A stretch of 64,000 bases of DNA from Bdellovibrio bacteriovorus (lineage in GTDB: Bacteria; Bdellovibrionota; Bdellovibrionia; Bdellovibrionales; Bdellovibrionaceae): contig NZ_LUKF01000018.1 of assembly GCF_001592755.1 (NCBI RefSeq), positions 1 through 64,000 on the forward strand. The letters are read 5' to 3'. This document shows, piece after piece, positions 1 to 8,538 of the stretch. A program made the translations under genes and the position numbers. Below the pieces are notes generated by a model. That model ran no database searches. It was not told the origin of the DNA and saw nothing but the letters and a program-made list of their open reading frames with translations. The first letter of the stretch is position 1. Every line of letters begins with the position of its first letter.

Positions 1-61
1 ACAGTTGCGTGAAGAGAACCCAATTACTTATCTAATTTTACCGATTTTCTGAGAAGGAATT

Positions 62-135
62 TGGAGGTGGCGGCCGGAATTGAACCGGCGTGAGCGGTTT
101 TGCAGACCGCGGCCTAACCACTTGGCTACACCACC
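62..135 (-). tRNA. tRNA-Cys (anticodon GCA)
   Basis: Read on the minus strand this folds as a standard cloverleaf. The seven-base acceptor stem runs from 135 to 129 and pairs with 72-66 (one G-U pair). The anticodon loop reads CTGCAAA, giving GCA, which decodes UGC/UGU cysteine codons. The T loop has the usual GTTCAATTC sequence, and CCA is genome-encoded at 64-62. There is no neighbouring tRNA in the window, so it appears to be a single-gene unit. Confidence 0.97.
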
Positions 136-210
136 TTAAAAAGGAGTCTCAATTTAAGGTTTAGGTGTCTTTAAGTCAATTGGAAAGACGGATAGCCTGC
201 AGAGAACCGA

Positions 211-1659
211 TTAACAACCTAGGCGTTTCAAAGCCTCAAAGGGCACGTACGTGACTTTCAGAGCGCGTTCTACATGCCGGGGTTCGAGCTTTTCACACAT
301 CTCTAGATCGGCGTAACTTCGCGCAACGCGAAGCGTTGCCAAATCCCTGCGACGAGAGATCATCTCTTTGGGAAAGAGTTCTTCTAGATAAAAGCGAGGA
401 AGATCCTCGATCAGCTCTTCCCAAGTCCAACGCGCGGAAACCTTCTTAAATCTCAAATCGTGAAGAGCAGTTTTCTTTCTGAAAAGGCGAACCTCTTCAA
501 GGTGTTTTAATATATCTGCGCCCAGTACCGTGGATCCACCTTCGCGTTTCTGCGTAAAGAACAGAACTTGAAAACGGTCGACGAGAGGCCCTGACAATCT
601 TTCCATATAGGACTGGCACTTCTTTAGCGAACGACCGCAAACCACTTTGGATTGCGGAACCCAATCACCGCAGGGACATAAGTTTGTCGTCGCGATCACT
701 AACGCTTCCGCAGGATGTTCTTCAATATATCTTCCCCGTCTAAGACGAATGCGGAATTCTTCCATAGGTTCACGCAAAGTTTCTTGGGCGCGTGGATTGA
801 ACTCCAAAAGTTCATCAAGAACGAGGATGCCTTTATGGGCACGAGAAAATTCTCCTTTAAAAGGAGGCACACCCCCACCTATCAAACCGAGGGGCGATGT
901 TGAATGGTGGGGATGAACCATAGGACGCCAATTCAATGGGATTTTTGATTCTTTGTTGTTGCGAAAGATTTCATGAAAGTCTTCTTGCGAAGGTTCTTGC
1001 AATAGAGACAACAAAGATTTTGCGATGGTGCTTTTGCCGGAACCAGCAGGTCCCGCCAATAACAACGAGTGTTCGCCGATCGCAATGAGCTTTAAAAGTT
1101 CGGCCTGTCTTTCAGGAAAACGAAGATCTAAACCGAATGCTGGCCTTTCAATTAGATATTCTCGCGCAACCGCAGGATGAATTTCAGGCGCGAGCAAATC
1201 ACGAAGCTCCTTCAAACAGGCACGCATAAAAGGAGTTTTGCGATGACTTCCCGCCCCTGTCCACACAACACGGTCTTCGCTGGTTTCAAAATCTTCTGTC
1301 AGATCGTCGGGCTCAAAGACAGAACCGTTTAATGACAATTCTCCATAGACTAAAACAGAATCTTCCGCAGGCTTGGGAACTTGTTCACTTTCCCAAAGTA
1401 AACCCAAAGCCACGGCAAGTTCCAACCCTCGCGAAGACTTTTTCAAATGCGAAGGTCGAAGATTCACTAAAATCTGTTGTGCCTTCGGAAATTCAAAACC
1501 TTGAGCGCGAATGGCACTTTTGATTCGATGAATGCTTTCTTTGATAGCTTGATCTGGAAGACCTAAGAATTGAATTTGCGGCAAACCAGGAATCAAAGAA
1601 AGTTCGACTTCCACTGGCACCAGACGATCATTTTCACGAATTAAAGACTGTATTTTCAT
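211..1659 (-). CDS. comM: ComM/YifB-family Mg-chelatase-like AAA+ ATPase
   Basis: The protein is 482 residues from the ATG at 1659, close to the usual ~500 of the family. Family members act on DNA uptake and branch migration during natural transformation (established for ComM). Visible are the N-terminal ChlI-like domain, a Walker A motif GPAGSGKS at about residues 203-210, a Walker B stretch (LVLDE), and the cysteine-rich CPCG...C...C segment followed by SGPLVDR, a hallmark of the C-terminal half. The ATG at 1659 has no clear ribosome site. A TTG at 1677 in the same frame is the alternative. It lies downstream of the recombinase gene but is separated from it by a strong terminator, so it probably has its own promoter. 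Confidence 0.9.
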   Translation of the reverse strand: MKIQSLIRENDRLVPVEVELSLIPGLPQIQFLGLPDQAIKESIHRIKSAIRAQGFEFPKAQQILVNLRPSHLKKSSRGLELAVALGLLWESEQVPKPAEDSVLVYGELSLNGSVFEPDDLTEDFETSEDRVVWTGAGSHRKTPFMRACLKELRDLLAPEIHPAVAREYLIERPAFGLDLRFPERQAELLKLIAIGEHSLLLAGPAGSGKSTIAKSLLSLLQEPSQEDFHEIFRNNKESKIPLNWRPMVHPHHSTSPLGLIGGGVPPFKGEFSRAHKGILVLDELLEFNPRAQETLREPMEEFRIRLRRGRYIEEHPAEALVIATTNLCPCGDWVPQSKVVCGRSLKKCQSYMERLSGPLVDRFQVLFFTQKREGGSTVLGADILKHLEEVRLFRKKTALHDLRFKKVSARWTWEELIEDLPRFYLEELFPKEMISRRRDLATLRVARSYADLEMCEKLEPRHVERALKVTYVPFEALKRLGC

Positions 1660-1695
1660 GCCGAGACGACTTTGCAAAAGAAATCTCGACTTACG

Positions 1696-1728
1696 AAAAA
1701 AACAAAGGGCTTCTTATTCAGAAGCCCC
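1696..1728 (-). terminator. Rho-independent terminator after the XerC/D-type gene
   Basis: On the minus strand GGGCTTCT, a five-base loop, AGAAGCCC, then a T-rich tail (TTTGTTTTTTT). It sits just past the recombinase stop codon and before the comM start, ending the upstream transcript. Confidence 0.85.
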
Positions 1729-1745
1729 TTCGAGGTTCGGACGAT

Positions 1746-2624
1746 CTATTTGTCCACTTCGGCCATCTGCGAAAGCGGATGGTGTTCCTCAATCGTGCGC
1801 GACATCGTATTTGTCGTCACACTTGTATAGATCTGGGTGGTTTGAATACTTGCGTGACCCAACAACATTTGGATCGAACGAAGATCGGCGCCACTTTCTA
1901 AAAGAGCGGTCGCGCATCCATGACGGAAGCGATGTGGATTCACAGGCTCTGGGAATCCTGCTCTTAAAGACCAGGCAGCCAACCATCTCCATACATCGAC
2001 GCGTGAAGGACGATGCCCACGATCATTGATCAAGATCGAAGGACTGTTTTCTTTCACTAACATCGGGCGATGTTCTTTAAGATAAGTCGTTAGATTTTCC
2101 GCAAGCTTTTCTGTCAAAGGCACCAAACGTTCTTTGCTGCCTTTACCCAGAACCTTGATCCAACGATCGGTCGGATTGAAGTCTACGATATTTAAAGCAA
2201 TCAATTCAGAAACGCGGCAACCTAATCCATACAAGAAAAGCAAAGTCAGCTGATTGCGAGCTGTGCGAATAGGATCTTGCACTTCGGCCGCATCAAAAAG
2301 CATTTGAAATTCTTGGGGAGTTAAAACTTTAGGAAGTCCCACTTTCACTTTCGGCGGACGAAGCTCACGAAGCTCCTCACATTTCATCCCGCGGGTCTCG
2401 CAGAACTTGAAATATGTGCGCAGAGAAGAAATCACGCGCGCTTGAGAACGCGTGGAGAGTTTATTTTTCTTCATAAACTCATAAAATCCGCTCACCGTTT
2501 TGTTGGTTTTTTTGTATTCCATGTAGAGTTCTAAATCACGGCGATATGCCATCACCGTATTCTGAGAACGTCCCCGGACATTTTGAAGCTCATCAAAGAA
2601 GTCGATCCAAAGAGGTAATTCCAT
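1746..2624 (-). CDS. Tyrosine recombinase, XerC/XerD type
   Basis: Site-specific recombinase of about 292 residues, the normal size for XerC/XerD, which resolve chromosome dimers at dif at division. An N-terminal SAM-like DNA-binding domain (LPLWIDFFDEL...) is followed by the catalytic domain with all active residues visible: Arg in CRVSEL, Lys in GKGSKERLVPL, HRFRH, the LGHAS histidine and Tyr in IYTSV. The ATG at 2624 fits the family N-terminus. An upstream extension in frame to 2663 reads as non-conserved. I cannot tell XerC from XerD without alignment. Phage-type integrase is less likely because no mobile genes are nearby. Confidence 0.9.
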   Translation of the reverse strand: MELPLWIDFFDELQNVRGRSQNTVMAYRRDLELYMEYKKTNKTVSGFYEFMKKNKLSTRSQARVISSLRTYFKFCETRGMKCEELRELRPPKVKVGLPKVLTPQEFQMLFDAAEVQDPIRTARNQLTLLFLYGLGCRVSELIALNIVDFNPTDRWIKVLGKGSKERLVPLTEKLAENLTTYLKEHRPMLVKENSPSILINDRGHRPSRVDVWRWLAAWSLRAGFPEPVNPHRFRHGCATALLESGADLRSIQMLLGHASIQTTQIYTSVTTNTMSRTIEEHHPLSQMAEVDK

Positions 2625-2684
2625 ACCGATATTAGACCTAGACTTTCCTCTAAGCGCAAGCAATTATTATGTAAGGTTTTTGAA

Positions 2685-2715
2685 ATAAAAAAGCCCCAAG
2701 GTTTTATCCTTGGGG
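2685..2715 (-). terminator. Rho-independent terminator after lipoprotein gene 2741-3352
   Basis: On the minus strand CCCCAAG, loop, CTTGGGG then a run of T (GCTTTTTTATTTC). It lies immediately downstream of the lipoprotein stop. Confidence 0.85.
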
Positions 2716-2740
2716 CGCAAGTTATTCTTAAGTTTTAATC

Positions 2741-3352
2741 TTACAAGATTGTATCAGCAAACATCGCTGAACATACGTAGCCATTCGCGCGCACGATCGT
2801 TACTTTTGCATAAAGCTTACGACCTTCATCAACGAAACCGCCACCAGCAACTCCTGTAGATTCGATCTTCAACTCGATGTTACCCGCAGTTGTTAGCAAT
2901 GCTGGAACTGATACGTTCGCACCTAGGTTCCCAAGCTGACCTACAGAGTATGTCTGTAAGTAGTAAGTTCCTGCTGGAACCACGCAGCCAGAGTTCGTTG
3001 TGTCGTAGAACGTAGTTGGTACAGTCAAAGTTCCTTGCATCGCAATCGGACCGTTGTACCACTTATAGTTGTAACCTGATGCGTTCGGCTGGATCAGACC
3101 GGCCTGCGCGTACACTTGCATATTCGACAATGTAAATGCATTTGTGGAAGCCTGGCTGCTGAATGTTGTGATTACAGTCGGAGCTGTAATACCGCCGCAG
3201 TTTTGGCAACCATTGATACCCACGATCGGCGTAGTTCCGCCGCCATCGCCTTTACCACACGCTGCCAGTGTTAGTACGATTCCCAGCGCTGCTAAAGTTT
3301 TTGTGAATACCATTGCTGGAAAACTTAAAGTCTTTTTGTTAAGTCTTTCCAT
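2741..3352 (-). CDS. Predicted lipoprotein, unknown function
   Basis: A 203-residue protein with a lipoprotein signal ending in the lipobox LAAC at about residues 29-32, then a Gly-rich linker. The short motif CQNC follows near residue 50, and further single cysteines appear later (SGCVVP, YVCSAMF). The rest is rich in Thr, Gly, Asn and aromatic residues in an alternating pattern typical of beta-sandwich surface proteins. I do not recognise a family. It is followed by its own terminator. The next upstream gene on the same strand is also a lipoprotein of similar composition, so the two may be co-expressed cell-envelope proteins. Confidence 0.8.
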   Translation of the reverse strand: MERLNKKTLSFPAMVFTKTLAALGIVLTLAACGKGDGGGTTPIVGINGCQNCGGITAPTVITTFSSQASTNAFTLSNMQVYAQAGLIQPNASGYNYKWYNGPIAMQGTLTVPTTFYDTTNSGCVVPAGTYYLQTYSVGQLGNLGANVSVPALLTTAGNIELKIESTGVAGGGFVDEGRKLYAKVTIVRANGYVCSAMFADTIL

Positions 3353-3430
3353 AAATTTCTCCTAGTTTCCAATCTTTCTTTTATTCCTAATTAAACTTTT
3401 ACCTAAATCTACTTCTTTATCTCATCACTC

Positions 3431-4201
3431 TTATTTGATCGCTGCTGCTTTAGAAAGTCCTGAGAATGTACCAAGCTTTCTGTAACCGTCTCCAGGGTAT
3501 GGAGTGTTTTTGTTCATCACTGCAGAAGCGCGGCAGTTGTAAGGACCGTCATAGATGTACCAGCATTTTCTGTAAGGTGATTGTTGAACATAGGATTGAG
3601 CAAAGTTTTTGTAGTAAACAGAGCCCGACAATGTTCCTGAACCTTGAGCATCACCTTGGTTAATATAGTTATCAACTACTAGAACGATCGCACCATAAGC
3701 ATCTTGGAAGTAAGCAGAGAAGTAGTACTTACCATTGATGATGAACCATCTGTTGAACTCAGCTTCCATCAAACCGTTATCTTTCATACCTTTATAGCTT
3801 ACGTTTGTGCCTGAACCCGCTTCGAACTTACCTTCATATTGGTAACCAGTGTCTACGTAAGAGATTTTTACGACACCTGCGTATCTACCATTACCTGCGT
3901 TGTTCAAATCAACTGTCAGTTTAAAGTTCGTTGGGTTGTTCAACGGATGCATTGCTACGTAAGAGTTAAACTCTGAGATAGACACCGGAGTGAATGTCAC
4001 AGTGTTTGAACCTGTTGCCGTAGAACCGTTGCCAGTGTTCGTGCCACTTCCATCTGGAGAATCAGGGATGATGCCTTCTCCGCCAATGAGTGGTGGCTGA
4101 ACTACTGAATTCGTTTGGAACTGATTGCTTTGACCACAACCTACGCCCATAAGTGCGAATGCTGCCATCGTTAGGATCAGTTTTGAGTTGAATGTTTTCA
4201 T
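3431..4201 (-). CDS. Predicted lipoprotein, unknown function
   Basis: A 256-residue protein beginning with a hydrophobic signal and a Cys at about residue 22 (MGVGCGQ), a slightly unusual lipobox. A disordered Gly/Ser/Thr linker (about residues 45-70) follows, then a globular Tyr- and Asn-rich domain with alternating beta-like pattern and one CWYIYDGPYNC cysteine pair near the C-terminus. No family recognised. It sits 78 bases upstream of the second lipoprotein on the same strand with no obvious terminator between, so a two-gene operon is plausible. Confidence 0.8.
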   Translation of the reverse strand: MKTFNSKLILTMAAFALMGVGCGQSNQFQTNSVVQPPLIGGEGIIPDSPDGSGTNTGNGSTATGSNTVTFTPVSISEFNSYVAMHPLNNPTNFKLTVDLNNAGNGRYAGVVKISYVDTGYQYEGKFEAGSGTNVSYKGMKDNGLMEAEFNRWFIINGKYYFSAYFQDAYGAIVLVVDNYINQGDAQGSGTLSGSVYYKNFAQSYVQQSPYRKCWYIYDGPYNCRASAVMNKNTPYPGDGYRKLGTFSGLSKAAAIK

Positions 4202-4436
4202 GTCAGCCTCTCTTTAAGCAGTTCGGTTTAAAAGGGACCGCTCACGAGGATACTATTGCGATGCTTGTGCCAACCCACTAAAACTGCGCTAAACTATTGG
4301 AACTACAATACAATAGTCACTATTCTCGTGTTGAAACATCACTCTGGTTGTCGTCTAACGTCTGTGGCAGGTGCGCAAAATGGGCACTACTGTCACATCT
4401 TGAGATGGCAAAAAGTTCGACGAAAAAGAAAATATT

Positions 4437-4463
4437 TAAGATTTTTCCTCACCTTACCGAAAT
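4437..4463 (+). promoter_or_regulatory. Possible FliA (sigma-28)-type promoter
   Basis: TAAGATTT, exactly 11 bases, then ACCGAAAT. Against the enterobacterial sigma-28 consensus (TAAAGTTT-N11-GCCGATAA) this matches 6/8 and 5/8. It would start transcription about 25 bases before the small ORF at 4496. It is a weaker match than the one at 10393. Confidence 0.3.
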
Positions 4464-4495
4464 GGGATTGTAGCGAAAATATAAAGGAATTAGTC

Positions 4496-4573
4496 ATGAC
4501 TATCACAGCAACTAATGCATTGATCTTGGGCGCAGTTTTTATGTTCGCAGCTCGAGTCTTTTTGGGATTCTAA
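4496..4573 (+). CDS. Candidate 25-residue hydrophobic small protein
   Basis: An ATG preceded by AAAGGAA at good spacing opens a 25-codon frame. The peptide is one hydrophobic stretch with a single Arg near the end (ALILGAVFMFAARVFLGF), so it could span a membrane. It is followed 40 bases later by a rho-independent terminator on the same strand, and a sigma-28-like promoter lies upstream. This makes a compact promoter-RBS-ORF-terminator unit between two minus-strand genes. It could instead be a small RNA. The frame stays open upstream to 4256, but that extension has no ribosome site and unlikely composition. Confidence 0.5.
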   Translation: MTITATNALILGAVFMFAARVFLGF

Positions 4574-4610
4574 AATTTAACTGAATTTAGACTTTCCAAA
4601 CTTTTACGAA

Positions 4611-4638
4611 GGAACTTCCTTGCGAAGCTCCTTTTTTT
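4611..4638 (+). terminator. Rho-independent terminator after the 25-residue ORF
   Basis: GGAACTTC, loop CTTGC, GAAGCTCC with one A/C mismatch, then seven T. It supports the presence of a real short transcript ending here. Confidence 0.7.
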
Positions 4639-4668
4639 ATTTCTAGCACTTCATTTCTTCCCGATTTA

Positions 4669-6498
4669 TTAGAACTTACCATGCAGGAAGACCATTCCTT
4701 GCACCTTGCTTTGTGTTGTTCCCATCACTGGTGATACAGGACCGATAACTCCAAACGGCGTGATTTGGTTCCCGCGCGTAGAAGACACATTGGCACCCAA
4801 TTCGAACATTTTATTCAGCTTCTTCGTCCACTCAACAGAGACCGTCGACGCCGGTTTGATATCGTAAAACGGATCTTTGCTTTTATTGTCCACAATACGG
4901 CCTAAATCTGCACTGACACTGAAAGTGCCTAACTTCTCTGTGGGCAAAACGGCTTTAATAGAATTGCGAACAGCAATTGCAGAGGAGGTATTCACTCCTT
5001 CCAAGAAGTACACGTCAGCACCTACGACTAAATACGCTTCCTTGCTGTCGGGTTTGCTTGTGTCGTAGATCACACCGACGCGGTCATAAGTCGTTTGGAA
5101 TTCGGGGCGATGTTTCTGCTCTAGCTGCACCGGCATGAAGCTCCACGTACGATCGGCAGAGGCTTTTAAGTTCAGCTCTTTCCATTCATGCTCTACGCCG
5201 GCCTTTAATTCGGTGCGAACACCTGACGTCGCATTTTTATCTTGGTCTCCGATTTTGGGTTTAAAATCAAATGTCGAAGTGCTGAGTTCCACTTTGCCCG
5301 TCGTATTGTTGATGCGCGCAGAACCTTTTAAGTCTGAGCCAAAAAACAATGTGCTTCTTTCGCCGTCTTTGAAAGTATTTGTCATGCGATCAAACCCGGG
5401 AGCCGTCAAGCGAAGCGTGCCTCCATATGTTTCGGCAGTCACTTTCACTTCATCAATCAACTTTCCGTCAGAGATAATGCTTGCTCCTGTGCGCGCGGAA
5501 AGACCTGCCGCCTCAAGGCGATAAGTTCCTTCATCCGTACGAACTTGAGTGCCCAACATAAAACCTTTTACGTTCTTAGTTCCTAATTGCATAGCAATGG
5601 TCTGCTCGTTATTCGAAGCGCGAACCGTGAAAGCACTTTGATCAGGCTTAAACAAAGCGACACCTTTAATGGACTCTTGCACCCATTGCGAGGTCGCAGG
5701 GACATATTCATGCACTTTGCCCGGACGAGATTCGATGTATTGAGTGCCCGTTAAGACGCCCATAATTTTTGACGAAACATCCACCGCAGACTGAAGAGTT
5801 TTTTGTTTGGTATTATAAAGCTGAGAGTAGTTTTGCACATAGTACTCTCCTGTCTTAGGATCACGGAAATGAAGAATCGCGTGTCCACCGACTTTGTCTT
5901 TATCTAGATTCTGTTGCCACTGACCGTTGTGATGACCAACGGCTTCAAAACCCAAGCCCTTCGCGACTTCACCAAGAACGCGATGAATGTCTCCGCAGAT
6001 GCCGCCCTCTTTTTGCTGACGAACGGCGTTTTGATAGACGGCTTCTAGATTTTTATTTTCGGTGCCCGTCGCGCTGTAACCCGCAGAAAGACGACTGCCT
6101 ATCATGCTTAGAAGCAAAAGTTTTTCTTCATGATTGAACGAAGCTCCACTCTTGTGTGCGTAAGCGACAGCGTCATTCAAACTTTTTTGCGAAAGAAATG
6201 CGAGATAAGCCGAATTGACTTTGCTTTGCGAGTCTTGGGAAAGCTGCAGGTCTTTCGGATTTTTAAACGTCACATCCAACTCTTTACCGACAACCTTTGT
6301 GTCCGCGTAAAAATAGCCATCAATCCAATGCGTGTTGCCGGAGTTCAATGCTTGCGCGAAAGATTTAAGTGAACTTACGGGTTTATTTTCCGTGCCCGCA
6401 CAGTCGATACAAGGCGCCTCCGCCTCTGTAGCTAAAACTGAAGTTGAAAAACTTGCGATCACAATACCGACTAACAAAGTTGATTTATTCATAACCAA
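4669..6498 (-). CDS. Secreted protein with transglutaminase-like region and beta-barrel-like C-terminal half
   Basis: A 609-residue protein with a signal peptide (cleavage near VLATEA, residue ~24) and a CIDCAG motif just after it. Residues about 150-225 resemble a transglutaminase/cysteine-protease core: GGICGDIH (Cys ~167), GGHAILHF (His ~205) and a following acidic/Asn segment (DPKTGEYYVQN), with spacing that suits a Cys-His-Asp/Asn triad. The C-terminal ~350 residues are amphipathic beta strands with repeated charged turns, and the protein ends in Phe (MVFLHGKF), as outer-membrane barrels do. It may therefore be an outer-membrane-anchored crosslinking or cleaving enzyme. It has no recognised name. 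An RBS-like GGAG lies before the ATG. Confidence 0.75.
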   Translation of the reverse strand: MVMNKSTLLVGIVIASFSTSVLATEAEAPCIDCAGTENKPVSSLKSFAQALNSGNTHWIDGYFYADTKVVGKELDVTFKNPKDLQLSQDSQSKVNSAYLAFLSQKSLNDAVAYAHKSGASFNHEEKLLLLSMIGSRLSAGYSATGTENKNLEAVYQNAVRQQKEGGICGDIHRVLGEVAKGLGFEAVGHHNGQWQQNLDKDKVGGHAILHFRDPKTGEYYVQNYSQLYNTKQKTLQSAVDVSSKIMGVLTGTQYIESRPGKVHEYVPATSQWVQESIKGVALFKPDQSAFTVRASNNEQTIAMQLGTKNVKGFMLGTQVRTDEGTYRLEAAGLSARTGASIISDGKLIDEVKVTAETYGGTLRLTAPGFDRMTNTFKDGERSTLFFGSDLKGSARINNTTGKVELSTSTFDFKPKIGDQDKNATSGVRTELKAGVEHEWKELNLKASADRTWSFMPVQLEQKHRPEFQTTYDRVGVIYDTSKPDSKEAYLVVGADVYFLEGVNTSSAIAVRNSIKAVLPTEKLGTFSVSADLGRIVDNKSKDPFYDIKPASTVSVEWTKKLNKMFELGANVSSTRGNQITPFGVIGPVSPVMGTTQSKVQGMVFLHGKF

Positions 6499-6528
6499 CT
6501 TTTCGGAGGAACCCCGTAAGAGCTGTAT

Positions 6529-7701
6529 TTACTTAAGTCGAGCCAAGGGGTAATAGTGTGTTAAGATTCGTTTATAATCGTAACCGGAACGAGACAGTGC
6601 GCGACTTCCCCACTGGCATAAACCCACGCCATGGCCAAACCCCCGACCTTCGAAGACGAAATTCTCTCCGACTTTATTCATTGTAAACATTGTACTGCGA
6701 AGTTCCGTGAAGCCTATTTTCTGACGGAAATCATTGGCGGGAATTTCGGCAACTGAAGAATCATTCATCGCGACTTTGACCTTAAGAACTCTTTTGTCTT
6801 CTTTGTTGCGAATGAAATCAATTTTAGCAATGGGAGGCAGTTGAAGACGCTTATGCAATTCCTCTTTGCTTAAAGAAAGCTTCCAGTTAGCACGAGGATT
6901 TGTCGGGCATGAAGCGTCCGTAGCAACTCCCGTATTCACACCATGATTCCAAACGCTCTTTGCTGTCGTCGTTTTCCCACCGCAATCAGAGTGGAAAAAG
7001 GCTTTAAGCACTTTATCATTAGAAGCGTACAGCTTTTGTCCTTGAGTTTCTTTGACGGCTTGAAGAGCTTTCTTAATAAGCGGATCATTTTCGTCTTCCG
7101 CAAGAACATGCCTGAAGACTTGATCTAAGATGCTGCTCTCCAAATGGTAAGGCTTGTCTTTTCTTTCTCTCATGACAGCTAAGGCATAAGATCTTGCAGC
7201 GACCGCTTGAGCTTTCAAGCTTTCCATGGGCCAAGACAACGGCATTTCACTAGCAAGAACTCCGACGACATAATCTTCTAAAGGCATCACACCCACGACA
7301 TCGACTTTTTCTTTACTTGCATGCAGCAGAACTTTTTGGGGCAATGACTGCGAGCCCACGCGCAGGTTTTCACCTTGAATGTATAAAAACTTTTCTGAAA
7401 ACAAAGTCTCTGGATCTTTATTGTTAATACGAAGGGACCAAACTTTTTTGCCGGCTCTTTCCATCAGGCGCACTTCGGCTTGGCCGCTATCGGGAATAGC
7501 CACTTGACGATACGGGCGATCCAGGTTGTGGAACTTAAGACCTAATCCAGAAATTTGAACTTTGTGAGTCGTAGATAAAAGACGAACACGCACCAGCTCC
7601 GACCCTGCGATGAGGGAGGATTGCGCGTCGGAAAGAAAACTGACATACACAAAGATGAAACACAAAGACGCCCAAATCAGTTTCACTGACACTCCATCCA
7701 T
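6529..7701 (-). CDS. SpoIID/LytB-domain secreted protein, probable peptidoglycan lytic enzyme
   Basis: A 390-residue protein with an N-terminal signal. The central SpoIID domain is clear: MPLEDYVVGVLASEMP, then WPMESLKAQAVAARSYAL with the catalytic-type Glu in SEMP, FHSDCGGKTT, and at the C-terminus GRGFGHGVGLCQWG followed by ILTHYYP. Characterised SpoIID proteins cleave glycan strands that lack stem peptides. In a predator such an enzyme could act on its own wall or on modified prey wall (inference). The gene ends only 30 bases before the next gene on the same strand, and there is a terminator just upstream of its start, so it begins a new transcript. Confidence 0.88.
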   Translation of the reverse strand: MDGVSVKLIWASLCFIFVYVSFLSDAQSSLIAGSELVRVRLLSTTHKVQISGLGLKFHNLDRPYRQVAIPDSGQAEVRLMERAGKKVWSLRINNKDPETLFSEKFLYIQGENLRVGSQSLPQKVLLHASKEKVDVVGVMPLEDYVVGVLASEMPLSWPMESLKAQAVAARSYALAVMRERKDKPYHLESSILDQVFRHVLAEDENDPLIKKALQAVKETQGQKLYASNDKVLKAFFHSDCGGKTTTAKSVWNHGVNTGVATDASCPTNPRANWKLSLSKEELHKRLQLPPIAKIDFIRNKEDKRVLKVKVAMNDSSVAEIPANDFRQKIGFTELRSTMFTMNKVGENFVFEGRGFGHGVGLCQWGSRALSRSGYDYKRILTHYYPLARLK

Positions 7702-7709
7702 GAAGATTT

Positions 7710-7743
7710 AAAACAAAAAGGGCAAGGCTTCATGCCTTACCCC
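7710..7743 (-). terminator. Rho-independent terminator after the slipin gene
   Basis: On the minus strand GGGTAAGGC, loop ATGAA, GCCTTGCCC and a T-rich tail (TTTTTGTTTT). It closes the UDG-like/nfeD/slipin operon. Confidence 0.8.
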
Positions 7744-7778
7744 CCTATTAAACCGCACAGATGAGCGCAGATGAAAGT

Positions 7779-8528
7779 CTAGTTTTGCTTTTGGGCATCC
7801 AAAAGTGGCTTAATGATATCCAGCGGCAAAGGAAAGATAACCGTGTTCGTCTTGTCCCCCGCGATTTCGGTCAATGTTTGCAGGTAAGCTAGCTGCAAAG
7901 CGGAAGGTGAACCTGCCAAAGTGTTTGAAGCCTCTTGAAGCTTCTGTGCACGCTGAACTTCACCTTCTGCGCTAATAACTTTCGCACGGCGTTCACGCTC
8001 TGCTTCCGCCTCACGTGCCATCGCTCTTTGCATTTCTTTGGGAAGGTCGATCTGTTTTACTTCCACCATCGTGACCTTGATACCCCAAGCTTCTGTGTGC
8101 TTATCCAAGATACCTTGAAGAGCCGAGTTGATCTTATCTCTGTGCTCTAACACGTCATCTAAAGGATATTGTCCCATCACCGAACGCAAAGTTGTTTGCG
8201 CAAGCTGGCTTGTTGCGAAGTAGTAGTCTTCGATTTTTGTGATCGCCTCTAGCGGAGAAATCACTTTGAAATAAACAACGGCATTTACTTGCATGCTCAC
8301 GTTGTCTTTCGTGATGACGTCTTGAGGTTGCACGTCCATGGCGATTGTACGTGTGTCGATCTTAATCATGCGTTCAACGAAAGGAATAAGTAGGATAAGA
8401 CCGGGGCCACGCACGCCGACAGCTTTACCTAGACGAAGAACAACACCGCGCTCCCAGTCGTTTAAGATTTTGACCATGGAACTTAGGATGATTCCACCGA
8501 TGATGACTATGGCTATTAAAAATTCCAT
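7779..8528 (-). CDS. Slipin (stomatin/SPFH-family membrane protein)
   Basis: A 249-residue protein with one N-terminal membrane segment (residues ~3-22), then an SPFH domain with the family signatures [39 protein letters not shown] and the coiled-coil run of [20 protein letters not shown]. Slipins form oligomeric membrane-bound rings and are the usual partners of NfeD proteins. Here nfeD lies directly upstream with a 10-base gap, the standard pairing. A strong ribosome site (AAGGAG) precedes the ATG. A terminator follows. Confidence 0.93.
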   Translation of the reverse strand: MEFLIAIVIIGGIILSSMVKILNDWERGVVLRLGKAVGVRGPGLILLIPFVERMIKIDTRTIAMDVQPQDVITKDNVSMQVNAVVYFKVISPLEAITKIEDYYFATSQLAQTTLRSVMGQYPLDDVLEHRDKINSALQGILDKHTEAWGIKVTMVEVKQIDLPKEMQRAMAREAEAERERRAKVISAEGEVQRAQKLQEASNTLAGSPSALQLAYLQTLTEIAGDKTNTVIFPLPLDIIKPLLDAQKQN

Positions 8529-8538
8529 TATTATCTCC

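Noticed and set aside
1746-2624. XerC/D-type recombinase as a phage or integron integrase
   Set aside because: Size and motifs are those of chromosomal Xer proteins, and no attachment site or mobile cargo adjoins it; the tRNA-Cys at 62 lies on the far side of comM and shows no repeated 3' end.
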